A stretch of DNA of 64,000 nucleotides from Gelatoporia subvermispora B (taxonomy: Eukaryota > Basidiomycota > Agaricomycetes > Polyporales > Gelatoporiaceae). Both the position numbers and the translations under genes were made by a program. Location: positions 1,474,693-1,538,692 of the forward strand of contig KB445795.1 of assembly GCA_000320605.2 (NCBI GenBank), written 5' to 3'. Positions 14,506-24,853 of this stretch are shown in pieces. The notes beneath the pieces were generated by a model. That model saw nothing but the letters and a program-made list of their open reading frames with translations. It made no database searches and had not been told where the DNA came from. Positions within the stretch are counted from its first letter, which is position 1; the number at the start of each line of letters is the position of its first letter.

Positions 14506-17500
14506 CTAGTCTACAGATGCAGCATCATGGCCCGCTGTAGATGGTACAGATACCTTGCCAATAGCTTGGTTATTCGGTGCCTGGATAGTGAACCCGAACA
14601 AACCCCTTCCCCAAACCTGGGGACTACGTTTCCGACGGCCTTCCCCAAATTCCTCATTCCATTTACGCAGACTTGACAGGCTCCCAAGAGACTCTGAGGC
14701 TGAGGGAGTAATTTCCCTCAGAGCAGTCTCGAAGTTACTAGGTGTCAGAGTCCGCATAATGGCTGTAGGTGAAGGCGCCTCCTCCGGCGCAGTAGTTGCA
14801 GCAGAAGTTGGCGTAGTCTCCGTCTCCTCTGCTATCGTGACAGAAGAGGCTGTATCGTTTCCAGCTACGGCCAGAGGCTTGGAAGAGATTGGACTCGTTG
14901 ATGGTGCACGCCACGGTACGTCGACCTTTTGCTTCACAGCATCTAGTGCCGCCGAGACACAGAGGTCTACACAATCGGATCGGTTAGCGGGTATTCCCGA
15001 CTTCGTACATTCCGGACTTACGTTTCAGATCTGACCCAGAGAAGCTCTCCGTCCTCTTAGCAAGGGCGTTGAGGCTAACATCAGGTGACAATGTCTCATC
15101 ACGAAGCAGGATCTTGAGAATTTCTGCGGAGAAAAATTCAGCCTCGGCAGGTGAGAACCAGTCATATCCGCTTTACCTTCCCTCTCCCTTTCTCCCGGCA
15201 GATCGACCAGTAACCGGCGAGGTAAACGGCGGAGCACGGCATCGTCAAGGTCGAATGGTCGATTTGTGGCACCGATGACGATGACATTGTCTTCCTTAGA
15301 TGACTTCAGCCCGTCCATCTCTTGCATGAACTCGGTAATGACACCGCGGTGCGCCAGGGCGCCCCCGGAATCACGGGAGACACGGGCTCCGAAAAGTGCG
15401 TCAATCTCATCGATGAAAACAACACAAGGCGATAGTCGTCGAGCCAGCGAAAATACTGATCGCACAAGCTTCTCGCCTTCACCCACGTACTACACGCAAA
15501 ATCAGTAAATGGACATGTAGTTCTATACGATCTGAACGTACCATATCCATTACATCGGATGGCGATACCGCAAGCATGCGGCAGCCCGCCTCCTTTGCGA
15601 GAGCTCGCACCACCAAGGTCTTGCCCGTACCTGGAGGCCCGAATAGCAGGCAACCAGTCATACCATGCTCCTTGAGGATACCTTGTTGGAAGGCCCCAGG
15701 ATACAAAAGCGGTAAAGAAACAATAGTCCGTACGGAATCAATCGTATGCGGTGGTAGATGCACTTGGTTGAAAGTAGTAGACAGAGATGCTAGGCGGTGT
15801 CAGCAATCACATTCTCTGCCAACAAGGAAAACGCACACTACACACCAGGATCGATAATGCACCCGAGAAGACGTTGCTCGTGTTGGTCAAGGTCAGGGTC
15901 CCGCTTGATCCTTTCGACAATTTCATCGACGTCTGCCTCCTCCTCGCCTTCGTCCTCCTCGTTTGCCTCGTCGGTAGGATCGCGGGAGATCTTCTGCGCA
16001 GGTTCCAGTAACACTTTCCAAACGTCCTGGGCCGACTTGTCGTGGGCCCACGCGTCGTATACTGCAGTCCACGGAATGGGTGTTGGGTCGAGGGTTGGCT
16101 TCCCAGAGATGCCTGCAGCACGCGCAGCGATAACACGGCCGACCGCTCTGTCGGCCACTCGTCGAATATTCACCCAGAGTTCTATGTGCCTACTCCACTC
16201 CTCCCAAAAATGAAGCGCCTTCTCGTCCGTGGTTGCGCCTTCCGGTACAGTGTCCCGCGGAATGGGTACAGATTCAAGCTTCTCCAGTACACCACCGACA
16301 GCAGCAACACCCATGCGCATGGCCAGCTCGTTGATCTCTCTTCTCCGCGCCATCCGCGTGGTCTTCTCCGCAGTGAGGGATCGAGCTGCTGGCATGAGGA
16401 TCGACGTGCGGAAATACTGTGCCTGACTTTCCGGTCTTGAGGGAATGTTGCCTGCGCGTGCAGCCAAAGCATTCCTGACCATGGATGACAGTCCAGGGGG
16501 CAGATTATCCCCGCCGCCGACCACAACAAAGTCAGAGTGACCACGGCCATCGGAATCACCCATGTCGCTGGTCGCAGCCGAGAATTGGGGGATATCAGAA
16601 CATGACGCTGCGTCTCTCGCCCACCGCTTAAGTCGGCTCATGAGACGTCTCTCGCGACCTCTGTCTCCTGAGGTATCCTCGCCATATTCTGACTTCGTCG
16701 GCTTGGTGGGGGTGTGTCGGGGGTGTGGGGCACCTTGTCGAGACATCAAGAGATTAATCAAACTCTGAGGGGCCCCAGGGGAACTGGATGATGGCTGAGA
16801 TATGATCGAGGGAGTGATGCCGAAAACAATCGTCGTAGGATTAACAACAGGTGAGGTCGGCTTGATTGTAGATCCTTGCCGCCGTTGGCGAACCGCTCCG
16901 AGGAGGGCAGGGTACCACAAATTAGCAGACGCAGCGAGTGTTTGGAAATCGCGAACATAGATGAGCCTAGGCTGCTTTAGTGATGGCGATGACGACGTGG
17001 AAGCCTCGGATTCGGATCCAATGTTCACGAGTTCGTCAAAAAATGCTCTGAGCTTCGCCATTGGAGTGTCTCTTGCAGGTTGAGCGTACACGCGTCCACG
17101 AGTTGGCACTGGAGTCATGACAGCCACAGCAACACGCTGGATTGGGGGTTCATCTTCATCCTCGTCCTCGTTCATGGCAGGCGCGTCTTGGTGGTTTGGT
17201 CCAAGGCCCGATGAGGACACTTGCAACGGATTGTACGGCAGCTGAAGTGCAGCGGCGGCTAGTATAGTGCTATTTAAATCATTCTGCACATTTACTATAA
17301 GGAGGAAGCGCACCTTTGCCAAAGTGCCCGCACTCGCCAGCAGCTAGTTGTACAGCGTCGAGGACAACGACATCTGCACCTGCCCGACGGGACAGCTCGC
17401 GTACAACTTCGTCAATATAATGCTCGCCACCTTCTATTGGGCAGTAAAGGGCAAAAGTCGGCTCGACAAGGGGCCCTGCCTGAGTGGCAAAGGTTGCACG

Positions 17501-17956
17501 GTGCTGTGTCTGCGGGTGCAGGGTGATGTGCAGGTTATGCAAGATCTCGTCCAAGATTTCTGGAGGCGGTAGGGAGTGGCTGGAGGGTGCTGGGGCTCCA
17601 CTGTCCATATCTTCAGGCGTCCAGAGAACATTCAGGCCAGCAGGAAGCTGAGGTGGGGGGTCCGGTTCCTTGACAGCAGATGCCCTTGGCCTGCGCTTCG
17701 GTTTCTCCTCAGCATCTTCCGGCGGAGGTACAGGAGGCGTGTCGCCTGCTGGGGGAGCAGTAGGAGGTTCTGGATCGACACCGGAGGAGGTCACTGAAGA
17801 CGAAGCACGTTTACTGAGGCGAGGTGTTTGCGCTGCACTGGCCGGGTCTTTGCGAGGATGGCGTATGGATGGAGTAGATGAAAGCAGAGCACGATGGCAT
17901 TTGGGGTACGCCTTGAGAAGAGACCGTGTACGGCGAGCAAGTAGCTGAGAGCGCAT
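14506..17956 (-). CDS. Mitochondrial-type AAA ATPase, Msp1/ATAD1-like ATPase domain with long N-terminal region
   Basis: The N-terminus ([30 protein letters not shown]) is rich in R, S and L and free of acidic residues, a probable mitochondrial presequence. Several hundred residues follow without a domain I recognise. The AAA module then has Walker [23 protein letters not shown], Walker [35 protein letters not shown] (sensor 1 and arginine finger region) and [19 protein letters not shown] (sensor 2). The arrangement is closest to Msp1/ATAD1 proteins, which extract membrane proteins. The size (about 1000 residues) and N-terminal part differ, so it is probably a separate fungal mitochondrial AAA protein. 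The C-terminal S/T-rich segment ends about 14506. Introns include one near 15490-15540 and one near 17265-17310. Start chosen as the first Met of the presequence. Confidence 0.85.
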
Positions 17957-18268
17957 TCACACTAGCCAAATATCCGTCCGAGGAGGAGACGGAGGCCAGA
18001 AGCAAGGGATGTGCCAAGTCCGAAGTTATCGAGAACACTTAGTGAGGACGCGTGGCGCACAAATGAGTGGCGTCTAAGAAAACGCGTGACAAGTTTCACT
18101 CGCGAGTCGCTCGGCACAAACGCCCGTAATGTCTATGATCATCGTAGTGTATATGTGTGTATCGCATCCAGGAAATTACATAGCAAAACCAGTATCGTAC
18201 CGTTCTGGTCAGGTCTGTGCTCATAACACAGTGGGATATCCGAGGCCAGTGTTAATAAATAAACTCCC
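17957..18268. other. Intergenic region upstream of the AAA ATPase
   Basis: Lies between the AAA ATPase start and the PIS1 stop, both on the minus strand. It contains two isolated ACGCGT hexamers near 18049 and 18082; nothing else is recognisable. Confidence 0.4.
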
Positions 18269-19292
18269 TTATGTGTTTTTGGGCCGCTCTGCTTGGCTTT
18301 CTCGCGCCTTCGCCCTTTCCGCCAAATCTACTCCGACAAGGATCTTGGATGCCTTCCACAGTTGTACGACATTGACCAGGAGGTTCTTGTATAGGGCGAC
18401 CCAGAAAAAGACCATCGCCATTGCTTCTGGCCACGTGACGTTCCAAGGGAGGGCTATGTCCAAGCCAATGGCCGTCGCGAGAGGTGTGTGGACCCACTTC
18501 ATGAGGTAGAGTGATACCCAGAAGAGTTCGTTTCCGGCGCAAATTAGGAACAATGTCGTCTGTGCAAATGGTCAGTGACCGCAGCAAGTAACACTGTTGC
18601 ACGAGATCAACTCACAGAGTCATTATAATAATACCACAGGATACGGCTGACTTCACTGGTTACAATCTTATGACTGCGTGAACCAGTGACCAAGGAACTT
18701 GGCGAAGGAATGGCTCATCAGACATGACCAGCTAATGACGAAATCGGACATACCTGTACATATGCATGTAATGACTACTGAAATCGAGCGCAATGACGAG
18801 CTGAAACGCAACAGCATAGTCCGGATATGCTGATGAGAGATGGCACAGTAGAGATGCTGTTGTACAACTTGAGGGGGGTCGTCAACGCGTGAGATCTAGC
18901 GCGATTGATAGGGGTCTCTCACCGGTCTGTGACCATGTCTAACACTGCTCCGAACTTGGAGGTTTGGCCGAGTGCCCTTGCTGCATGGCCATCTACTGCG
19001 TCAAGTAAACAGGATATGCCGTATGCGAGAGTGCAGTATTTGGGGTGGTAGCTCATGTAGTGGAGCGCAACACCCGCGAGGACGATACGCGTATAGCCTA
19101 ACAGATGGGCCATGTATAAGACGTTGGAGAGATCATGGTGAGGCAAGTGCACTTGCCAATAAGATTGGGCACAAAGAGGAAAACATTCTCCGAGTAGGTC
19201 TGCTTGGTGGCGAGATCGACAGCCACTTTCGCGTCGACAACGTTTATTGAGCCCCTGCGGCGAAGGCTACCAGTGATAGTGCCATCCGTCAT
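18269..19292 (-). CDS. PIS1: CDP-diacylglycerol--inositol 3-phosphatidyltransferase
   Basis: Makes phosphatidylinositol from CDP-diacylglycerol and myo-inositol in the ER; essential in fungi. Exon 1 is 19157-19292 (MTDGTITGSLRRRGSINVVD...ENVFLFVPNLIG). It joins after a 59-nt GC-AG intron (19098-19156) to YTRIVLAGVALHYMSYHPKYC. The CDP-alcohol phosphatidyltransferase motif is complete: LDAVDGHAARALGQTSKFG followed by AVLDMVTD. Next come DRCTTASLLCHLSSAYPDY, LVIALDFSSHYMHMYSSL and GSRSHKIV, all strongly conserved in Pis1, and hydrophobic segments to the stop at 18269. The HYMHMY segment and the ENVFLFVPN start distinguish it from Cho1. Family-typical length. Confidence 0.95.
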
Positions 19293-20797
19293 AATGAGAC
19301 GTCGGAGAGCCTTCTTGGCCGAGTGAAGATGCAGGAGACAAGGTGTGTGATAGGATGCCGTGGCAAGCCGCAGTTAGTGTGAGCGTGCTTGCTTTTGCTG
19401 ATGCCGGCTGCCGCGCACAACACCGGCCGTGGGCGCGGCGGTGTGGGCGTTCGACTCGTCCAATCGTCACGCGTTCGTCACAGCCTGGGGCACTAGCATT
19501 AACTCTCAGCTGGCCCCAACCGCCTGTGCCCACCACGCCACTGCGATGCCCCGAGGGACGCACATATGTACCAACGAACGTCTATGCAAGAACAATGCGA
19601 GCGCTGCAATACCTGCCCCGTAGATCGCACCAGCACCCTCAAGTCTTGCAGTTGGATCGTCTGAGTAGAGCTTCATTCCGCACGAACACTGGGTGGACAT
19701 GCCAGAAAGCTTTCCTAAGCAATTGGTTGGACGAGGGACTCATATATGCAATGTCAGGAAGCGCACACGACGTAATCGAATATGTGTCCAACCTCGAGAC
19801 GACAACAAAGTGCCGCCTCAGCCAACATTCAGGTCCTTGATGATCTCAGCACGATTGTGGCGAATAATCAGATATCAACTATGCTTCCGAGCTACTGACC
19901 ACTGCCCCGGATTCTGGGTGTTCCCCCCATCAAGTAGATGACTGTGAGATACTAAGTGTCCCCTGCACCACCTGCGACGAGCGGGAGAGCATTCCGGACC
20001 AGTGATGGAGAAGGCTAATGGATACTCTTCGTGGAGCCAGTTCCGATGTCGGTCCCGAGAACCCGATGTAAGCTAGACCAGACTAAGGCCCAACATTTCT
20101 TAACTTTTGTGACGCCAGTTCCACTTGGTCGCCCGAGACAGCCGAAAGTGGCATGCTGAGCACGTCCATGGGAAAATTTGCGAGCTTGAGTAAGCGCGAG
20201 GTCCTCGCAATACGCAATATGAAATATTCGGTGCTTTCTTTCAGGAACAACTCTAGTTGAGCAGATTGTACGCCTGGACAGAGTCAGGCACATGAAGGGA
20301 GCAGAGTGGTTGGAGTTCCCAGACCCTAAAATGGGGTTCCTGTAGAGGAAGGACCTGGTGCTCGGAAGGATGGAATCAATAGGTCGTGTATAATCGTACG
20401 CCCAGTCCAGACCTATCTGTAGCGAACCTCACGCGCACGCCTCGCGCCCTCTTTCCTGCAGGCAAATCATCTGTCCAACATTCGCAAAAGAATTGCATGT
20501 TCTGTCTGCTTAGGGGCTCGGAAGGAACCTGTAATTTCCGCCTGGTCTATTAGCAGACTATTCGCGTACCCTTTCTGCCATTTCGTTCCGCGCAACTGCT
20601 CCTGCCGAATCGACGCCGGAGAAACCTACCTTCTGGATCACTTAAGGAACGTTCCACCCGCTATAAGTCGGTCTAGTCATAGAAAGTATGGAAGTCAGAA
20701 CTCTGACGTGCATTCTTCGAAAGTCCGTGACAGTTGACTAAGCCAAGAGAATATCTCACTATCTGCTTTCCTCCTGCCACGAGACACGAACACCACG
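19293..20797. other. Intergenic region between divergent PIS1 and KMO genes
   Basis: About 1.5 kb, with probable promoters of both genes. I see no conserved coding frame. A 64-codon minus-strand frame at 19506-19700 has a hydrophobic stretch (GAGAIYGAGIAALALFL) but no other support. A short inverted repeat GTCAGAACTCTGAC is at about 20696-20709. Nothing else was recognised. Confidence 0.4.
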
Positions 20798-22763
20798 ATG
20801 GTTGAACACGTCAGAAAGGCTGTCGTTGTGGGTGCGGGCCCTGTGGGGTGCCTTGCCGCTATTTCACTTGCCAAGATGGGATGGCTCGTAGATATCTACG
20901 ATGGCAGACCAGGTAAGACCTGCTTCTTCGCAGTCCAAGGGCACGGCTAATAGGCGGTCTAAATTTCAGACATGAGGTTGCCGTCATCCAAAGCCACCGC
21001 ACAGCAGCGCTCCATAAACTTAGCTATTTCTGCGCGCGGAATCGCGGCCATCCAAGCGATTGAGCCGGCCATGGCGGACCGCTTCATGGAGGCCGTTATT
21101 CCCATGCGTGGAAGGATGATCCACCTTTCAGACGGAAGACAAGAGAGTCAGACGTATGATAGGAACGGGCAGGTGGGTGTTGCAATCGGGATGTGACATA
21201 CGTATTTCCGTCTTTCACATGCAGGGTGCCGCACTAACGGCCTCATGGTGATCACTCCTTTTAGTGTATCAATTCAATCAGCCGCGCGTACATGAACGAG
21301 AACCTCCTGGACGAGGCGCTAGCCATACCTAATATTCGTGCATTTTTCCTGCACAAAGTGACCTCGGTGGATTTTGACAAACGCGTGATGGTTGTCCAAG
21401 ATCTTGAAGCGCGGCGTGATGCACAGATCAACTTTGACCTGTGCGTCGGTGCAGACGGGAGCTATTCAGTCGTCAGACGTCAGCTGATGAGAGTGGTTCG
21501 GTACGTCGTCCCTTATCGCGTATTCGACAATGTGATATTCCCCTTCGACTTCTCAGCCGACTGCTTCCTTGCTGACATGCAAAAACCGCGCACTTTCCAT
21601 AGCATGGATTACCAACAGGAATATATCCCGCATGAGTACCTCGAGCTCAAGATGCCTGCGGGACCGCCTGCGGCCGCAAGCGACGAGCCCTCTTTCCTGC
21701 TTGACCCGAACCACTTGCATATATGGCCACGGCATACCTTTATGCTCATTGCGCTACCTAATAAGGTTAGATTTCTCGACCACGGCAGCTCATCCTTTTC
21801 TTCCTCTCGTCTTCTAAAGCGAGACTGAACCTTCCTGGCTTACAAACAGGACAAGACGTTCACATGTACGCTCTTCGCCCCCACCGAGCAGTTCGACCGC
21901 TTGAAAACTCCACAAGAAATAATTGCCTGGTTCAAGGCGCAGTTCCCAGACGCACTGCCGCTCATTGGCGAACAGGCGCTGTTGGAAGATTTTGCGCAGA
22001 ACCCTCGCAGCCCCCTTATATCAATCAAGGTGCGGACTTTGCCGCCGTGTTTCATGTCGCCCGCGACGCACGTCTGAATATTCACCCTCTGTTCTGGCAT
22101 TCTAACAGACCAATCCGTACCACTACAAGGACCGAGCAATTATTCTAGGCGATGCAGCACACGCTATGGTACCGTTCTTTGGGCAAGGCTTGAACTGCGG
22201 CCTTGAAGACGTCCGCGTACTTGATGTTCTGCTGCGGGCGGAAGGCGTGAATCCAACCGCTCATGCCAAAGAAGGGCAAGAAGACCAAGCTTTGGCCCGA
22301 ACCCTGAGTCGATATTCTGCGACCAGGCACGAGGACCTCGTTGCCATCTGTGACTTGGCCATGGAAAACTAGTGAGTTCCATGAATTTCATATACCTTCA
22401 TTCCTAACAGTGTTCCGGCCGGGTTTCCACAGCGTTGAGATGCGACACGACGTTGTTACGCCCGCATATATTTTACGCAAGACGCTCGACAACTTCCTCT
22501 ATGCAATGAGTTCTCAGCAAGTCACCGCTAGCGCGATAATTCCGCGGCTCGCTCAAGTGGCGTTCCCCACGAGTTCCCCCTCTGGTTGGCTGCCGTTGTA
22601 TACTATGGTCACATTCCGCCCAGACATCAGCTACTCGACCGCTCGCCGTAAGGTAAACAGGCAGAACAGGTTCCTGCAGTCTGCCAGTTGGATCGGCGCT
22701 GTATCGGGTTTTGGGCTCCTAGCTGTCACGTGTGTGGCAATACTGCGGCGAGTAGACCATTGA
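20798..22763 (+). CDS. BNA4: Kynurenine 3-monooxygenase
   Basis: FAD- and NADPH-dependent hydroxylase that turns L-kynurenine into 3-hydroxykynurenine on the mitochondrial outer membrane, in tryptophan breakdown and de novo NAD synthesis. Starts at ATG 20798: [21 protein letters not shown], where GAGPVG is the Rossmann FAD motif. The signature [14 protein letters not shown] follows after the first intron. Then come [14 protein letters not shown] (DG motif), [29 protein letters not shown] and [20 protein letters not shown] (the second FAD motif, typical of KMO). The C-terminal end has a membrane segment ([19 protein letters not shown]) followed by RR, fitting the known C-terminal anchor. Several introns, for example near 21510-21600 and 22370-22430. 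Two other kynurenine-pathway genes lie about 29-36 kb downstream. Confidence 0.95.
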
Positions 22764-23322
22764 ACGTAGAACAAGAGACTAAGGGGTTCCTGCTGAGGTG
22801 GATAGTCGTTCGCATTCATTTAATGATAGCGTCTAACAGTCGCGGGAAGTGACAGGTATGCGACGGAAAATCGCCACTACAATGACGGAGGTAACAGCGA
22901 CCCACGGATTTGGGTAGATAATTTTCAAGGATCTCGGCTAATATTTAGCGGCGTTCATGACGAGCGAGACGCCCCGGTGACATGCGGCTCGCAAGCACAT
23001 ACATGGGAGAATTTGTACGGAATTGCAGCCGGCAGGGCGGAGCTTGTGCGAGTACAGAGGATGGTGTGATGATGCAAGTAGGCAGGTGAATGAGCCCCGA
23101 AGTAGATTCTTCAACAGCAGACAAAAGCATAAGACAGACAATAAGGGGATCGCTAACATAGAAGGTCGTAACTTGACTGAGAAGATGACAGGAGTCATGG
23201 TAACGGGACAATTGTCGGGTGTATAGGTCTCTGAGATAGGGAATGGGAGTAAACAGCAGGGGATAGAGCCAGCTACCGAGAGTACGATAGACAGACGGAC
23301 GTGCGGTCGTGATGAAGATCGC
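22764..23322. other. Intergenic region between convergent genes
   Basis: Holds the 3' flanks of the monooxygenase and AT-hook genes. I see no gene or repeat in it. Confidence 0.45.
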
Positions 23323-23902
23323 TCAGCTGGCATCCTTGCGAGGCCTCCCCCGCTTCTTCTTGGGAGGTGCGGAGCTAGACTCGCCGCCGCCGCCGCCGCC
23401 GCTTTCGCCTGCCTCCCCTTCTCCTGAGGTTTCGGGCTTGGGGTTCTTCGGGGGACGCCCTCGCTTCCGTTTGGGCTTCTCTTCAGCAGTCTCTGCCTCC
23501 TCGGCCTTTCGCTGCGGAGAGAGAGAGGCACAGCGGTGTGAGTCAGTACAATTCCCCCAGCGCCGGCGAAGATGTTGCAGATACGCACCTTGGGCGGTCT
23601 GCCACGGGGGCGCTTAGCCGGAGCCTCGGTGGATGGACCAGCACTCGCAGACGAGGCTGGGACGCTCTTCTTGTTTTTGCTGCCGGGGGGACGGCCACGG
23701 CCACGCTTCTTTGGAGGCTCAGACTCTGGCGCAGGTGCTGGTGAAAGGGGATGATGCATATCAGGACGGGAGGGCGAGGCGCGTGCTGGTAATAGCATTG
23801 GCCGGAGTTGGAATCCGACGTACCTTCCTCGGGTTCGCCACCGGTCTCGTCGATCTCGTCCTTCTCCTCGACCAGGTCGTCTGGCTGCTCGGGATCCGAC
23901 AT
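23323..23902 (-). CDS. Small AT-hook (HMGA-like) DNA-binding protein
   Basis: A 138-residue protein built from three exons. Exon 1 encodes an acidic N-terminus (MSDPEQPDDLVEEKDEIDE). Exon 2 has two AT-hooks (KKRGRGRPPGSK and KRPRGRPPK, the second at the exon end). Exon 3 has two more (KRKRGRPPKN and KKKRGRPRK) before the stop at 23323. Each hook carries the RGRP core that inserts into the minor groove of AT-rich DNA. There is no other domain, so a chromatin-architectural role like that of HMGA proteins is likely; this is inference. A six-glycine run between hooks three and four is encoded by a GGC repeat. Start is the first ATG of the acidic exon. Confidence 0.87.
23383..23400. repeat. (GCC)6 trinucleotide repeat inside the AT-hook gene
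   Basis: Six GCC units on the plus strand, read as GGC on the coding strand, give the six-glycine linker between AT-hooks three and four. Confidence 0.9.
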
Positions 23903-24853
23903 GGCAGAGGCAGGGATGTAAAGGGAGGAGGGAGGAAAAGCGAGGTGGAGGGAGGGGAAAGAAAGCGTTAAGGGTAGAGAGCCCTCGTTTTAACGAGTAT
24001 TTCCCCCATATTAGAATTCCCGCGTGCAATTCTGGTCCCAAAGCGGGGGTTATTATCTGTGGAAGAATCTGCAAGAATCGGACTGTCGAATTTGGCGTCC
24101 ACAGGTGGTTTGCTGTACGTAACAACTGTCTCACTGCATGCAGACTCTAGCTGCCGATCTTTTTGGAGCAAGGATAATTCTATTTCGCATTTCTCTACGG
24201 CGGCCTATTTAGTGGCAGGCTGAGCTAGGGACACCAGCGTGGGGGTGAGAATGCGTGAACACGCACCTTGCCGCGAATTCGCCCCTCTAATTGGCGACAC
24301 TCTGATGCTGAGTACCGCGTCCAAAATCAGATAACGTCGGCTGGGCCTTTGGCTCACATGAATTGCAGACAGCTGGGTAGCGATATCCTGCCGATCGGCA
24401 ATAACACCACCTTCCACTGTCAGATCCAGTGTCCGAGCAGAGTTCCGTCTGGGGGGAGGGTAAGTTAAAGTAGTACGGCGGGAATATCCTGAGAATATGG
24501 GTTGGGCTGGACGGATATGAGCTATTTGTTGGACGTTGACGATCAAAGCCGGCCATATGGCTGAAGCCGCTGGGGGCCGGCGCATGGCGTTGGCTCGCGC
24601 GACTGTCAGAGCAAGCCTGAGCGAGCCAGGGGAGCTCAGGGCCATCCCAACTCTGCAAGCCGCGGACCCTCTGCGATCGAATGTCCCCATCCGACAAATC
24701 TCCGATCCAATCCTCTCGCTCCCGCGCGCGTGCGACAGCCACATCGTTCGTAGCACGTGCCGACACGTACCCGGCGCTGCCAGGCGCTGCTAGCTCGCGC
24801 CTCGTCCGTGCAAGTCCTCTCTTGTTCTTTCGTCTAGCAACCTCTCGCTCCCC
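23903..24853. other. Intergenic region between divergent AT-hook and YOS9 genes
   Basis: Probable shared promoter region. It is pyrimidine-rich just before the YOS9 start. Overlapping open frames on both strands show no conserved protein; I saw no RNA gene. Confidence 0.4.

Noticed and set aside
18040..18090. Two ACGCGT hexamers upstream of the AAA ATPase
   Set aside because: The hexamer is about as frequent in the window as expected by chance, and the gene has no known link to G1/S control.
19450..19475. GTTCGACTC, like a tRNA B box
   Set aside because: No matching A box, acceptor stem or T-run; not a tRNA gene.
22938..24134. 398-codon minus-strand frame
   Set aside because: It runs through introns and exons of the AT-hook gene; only the part with AT-hooks is coding, and the true exons are in phase with 23323-23902.
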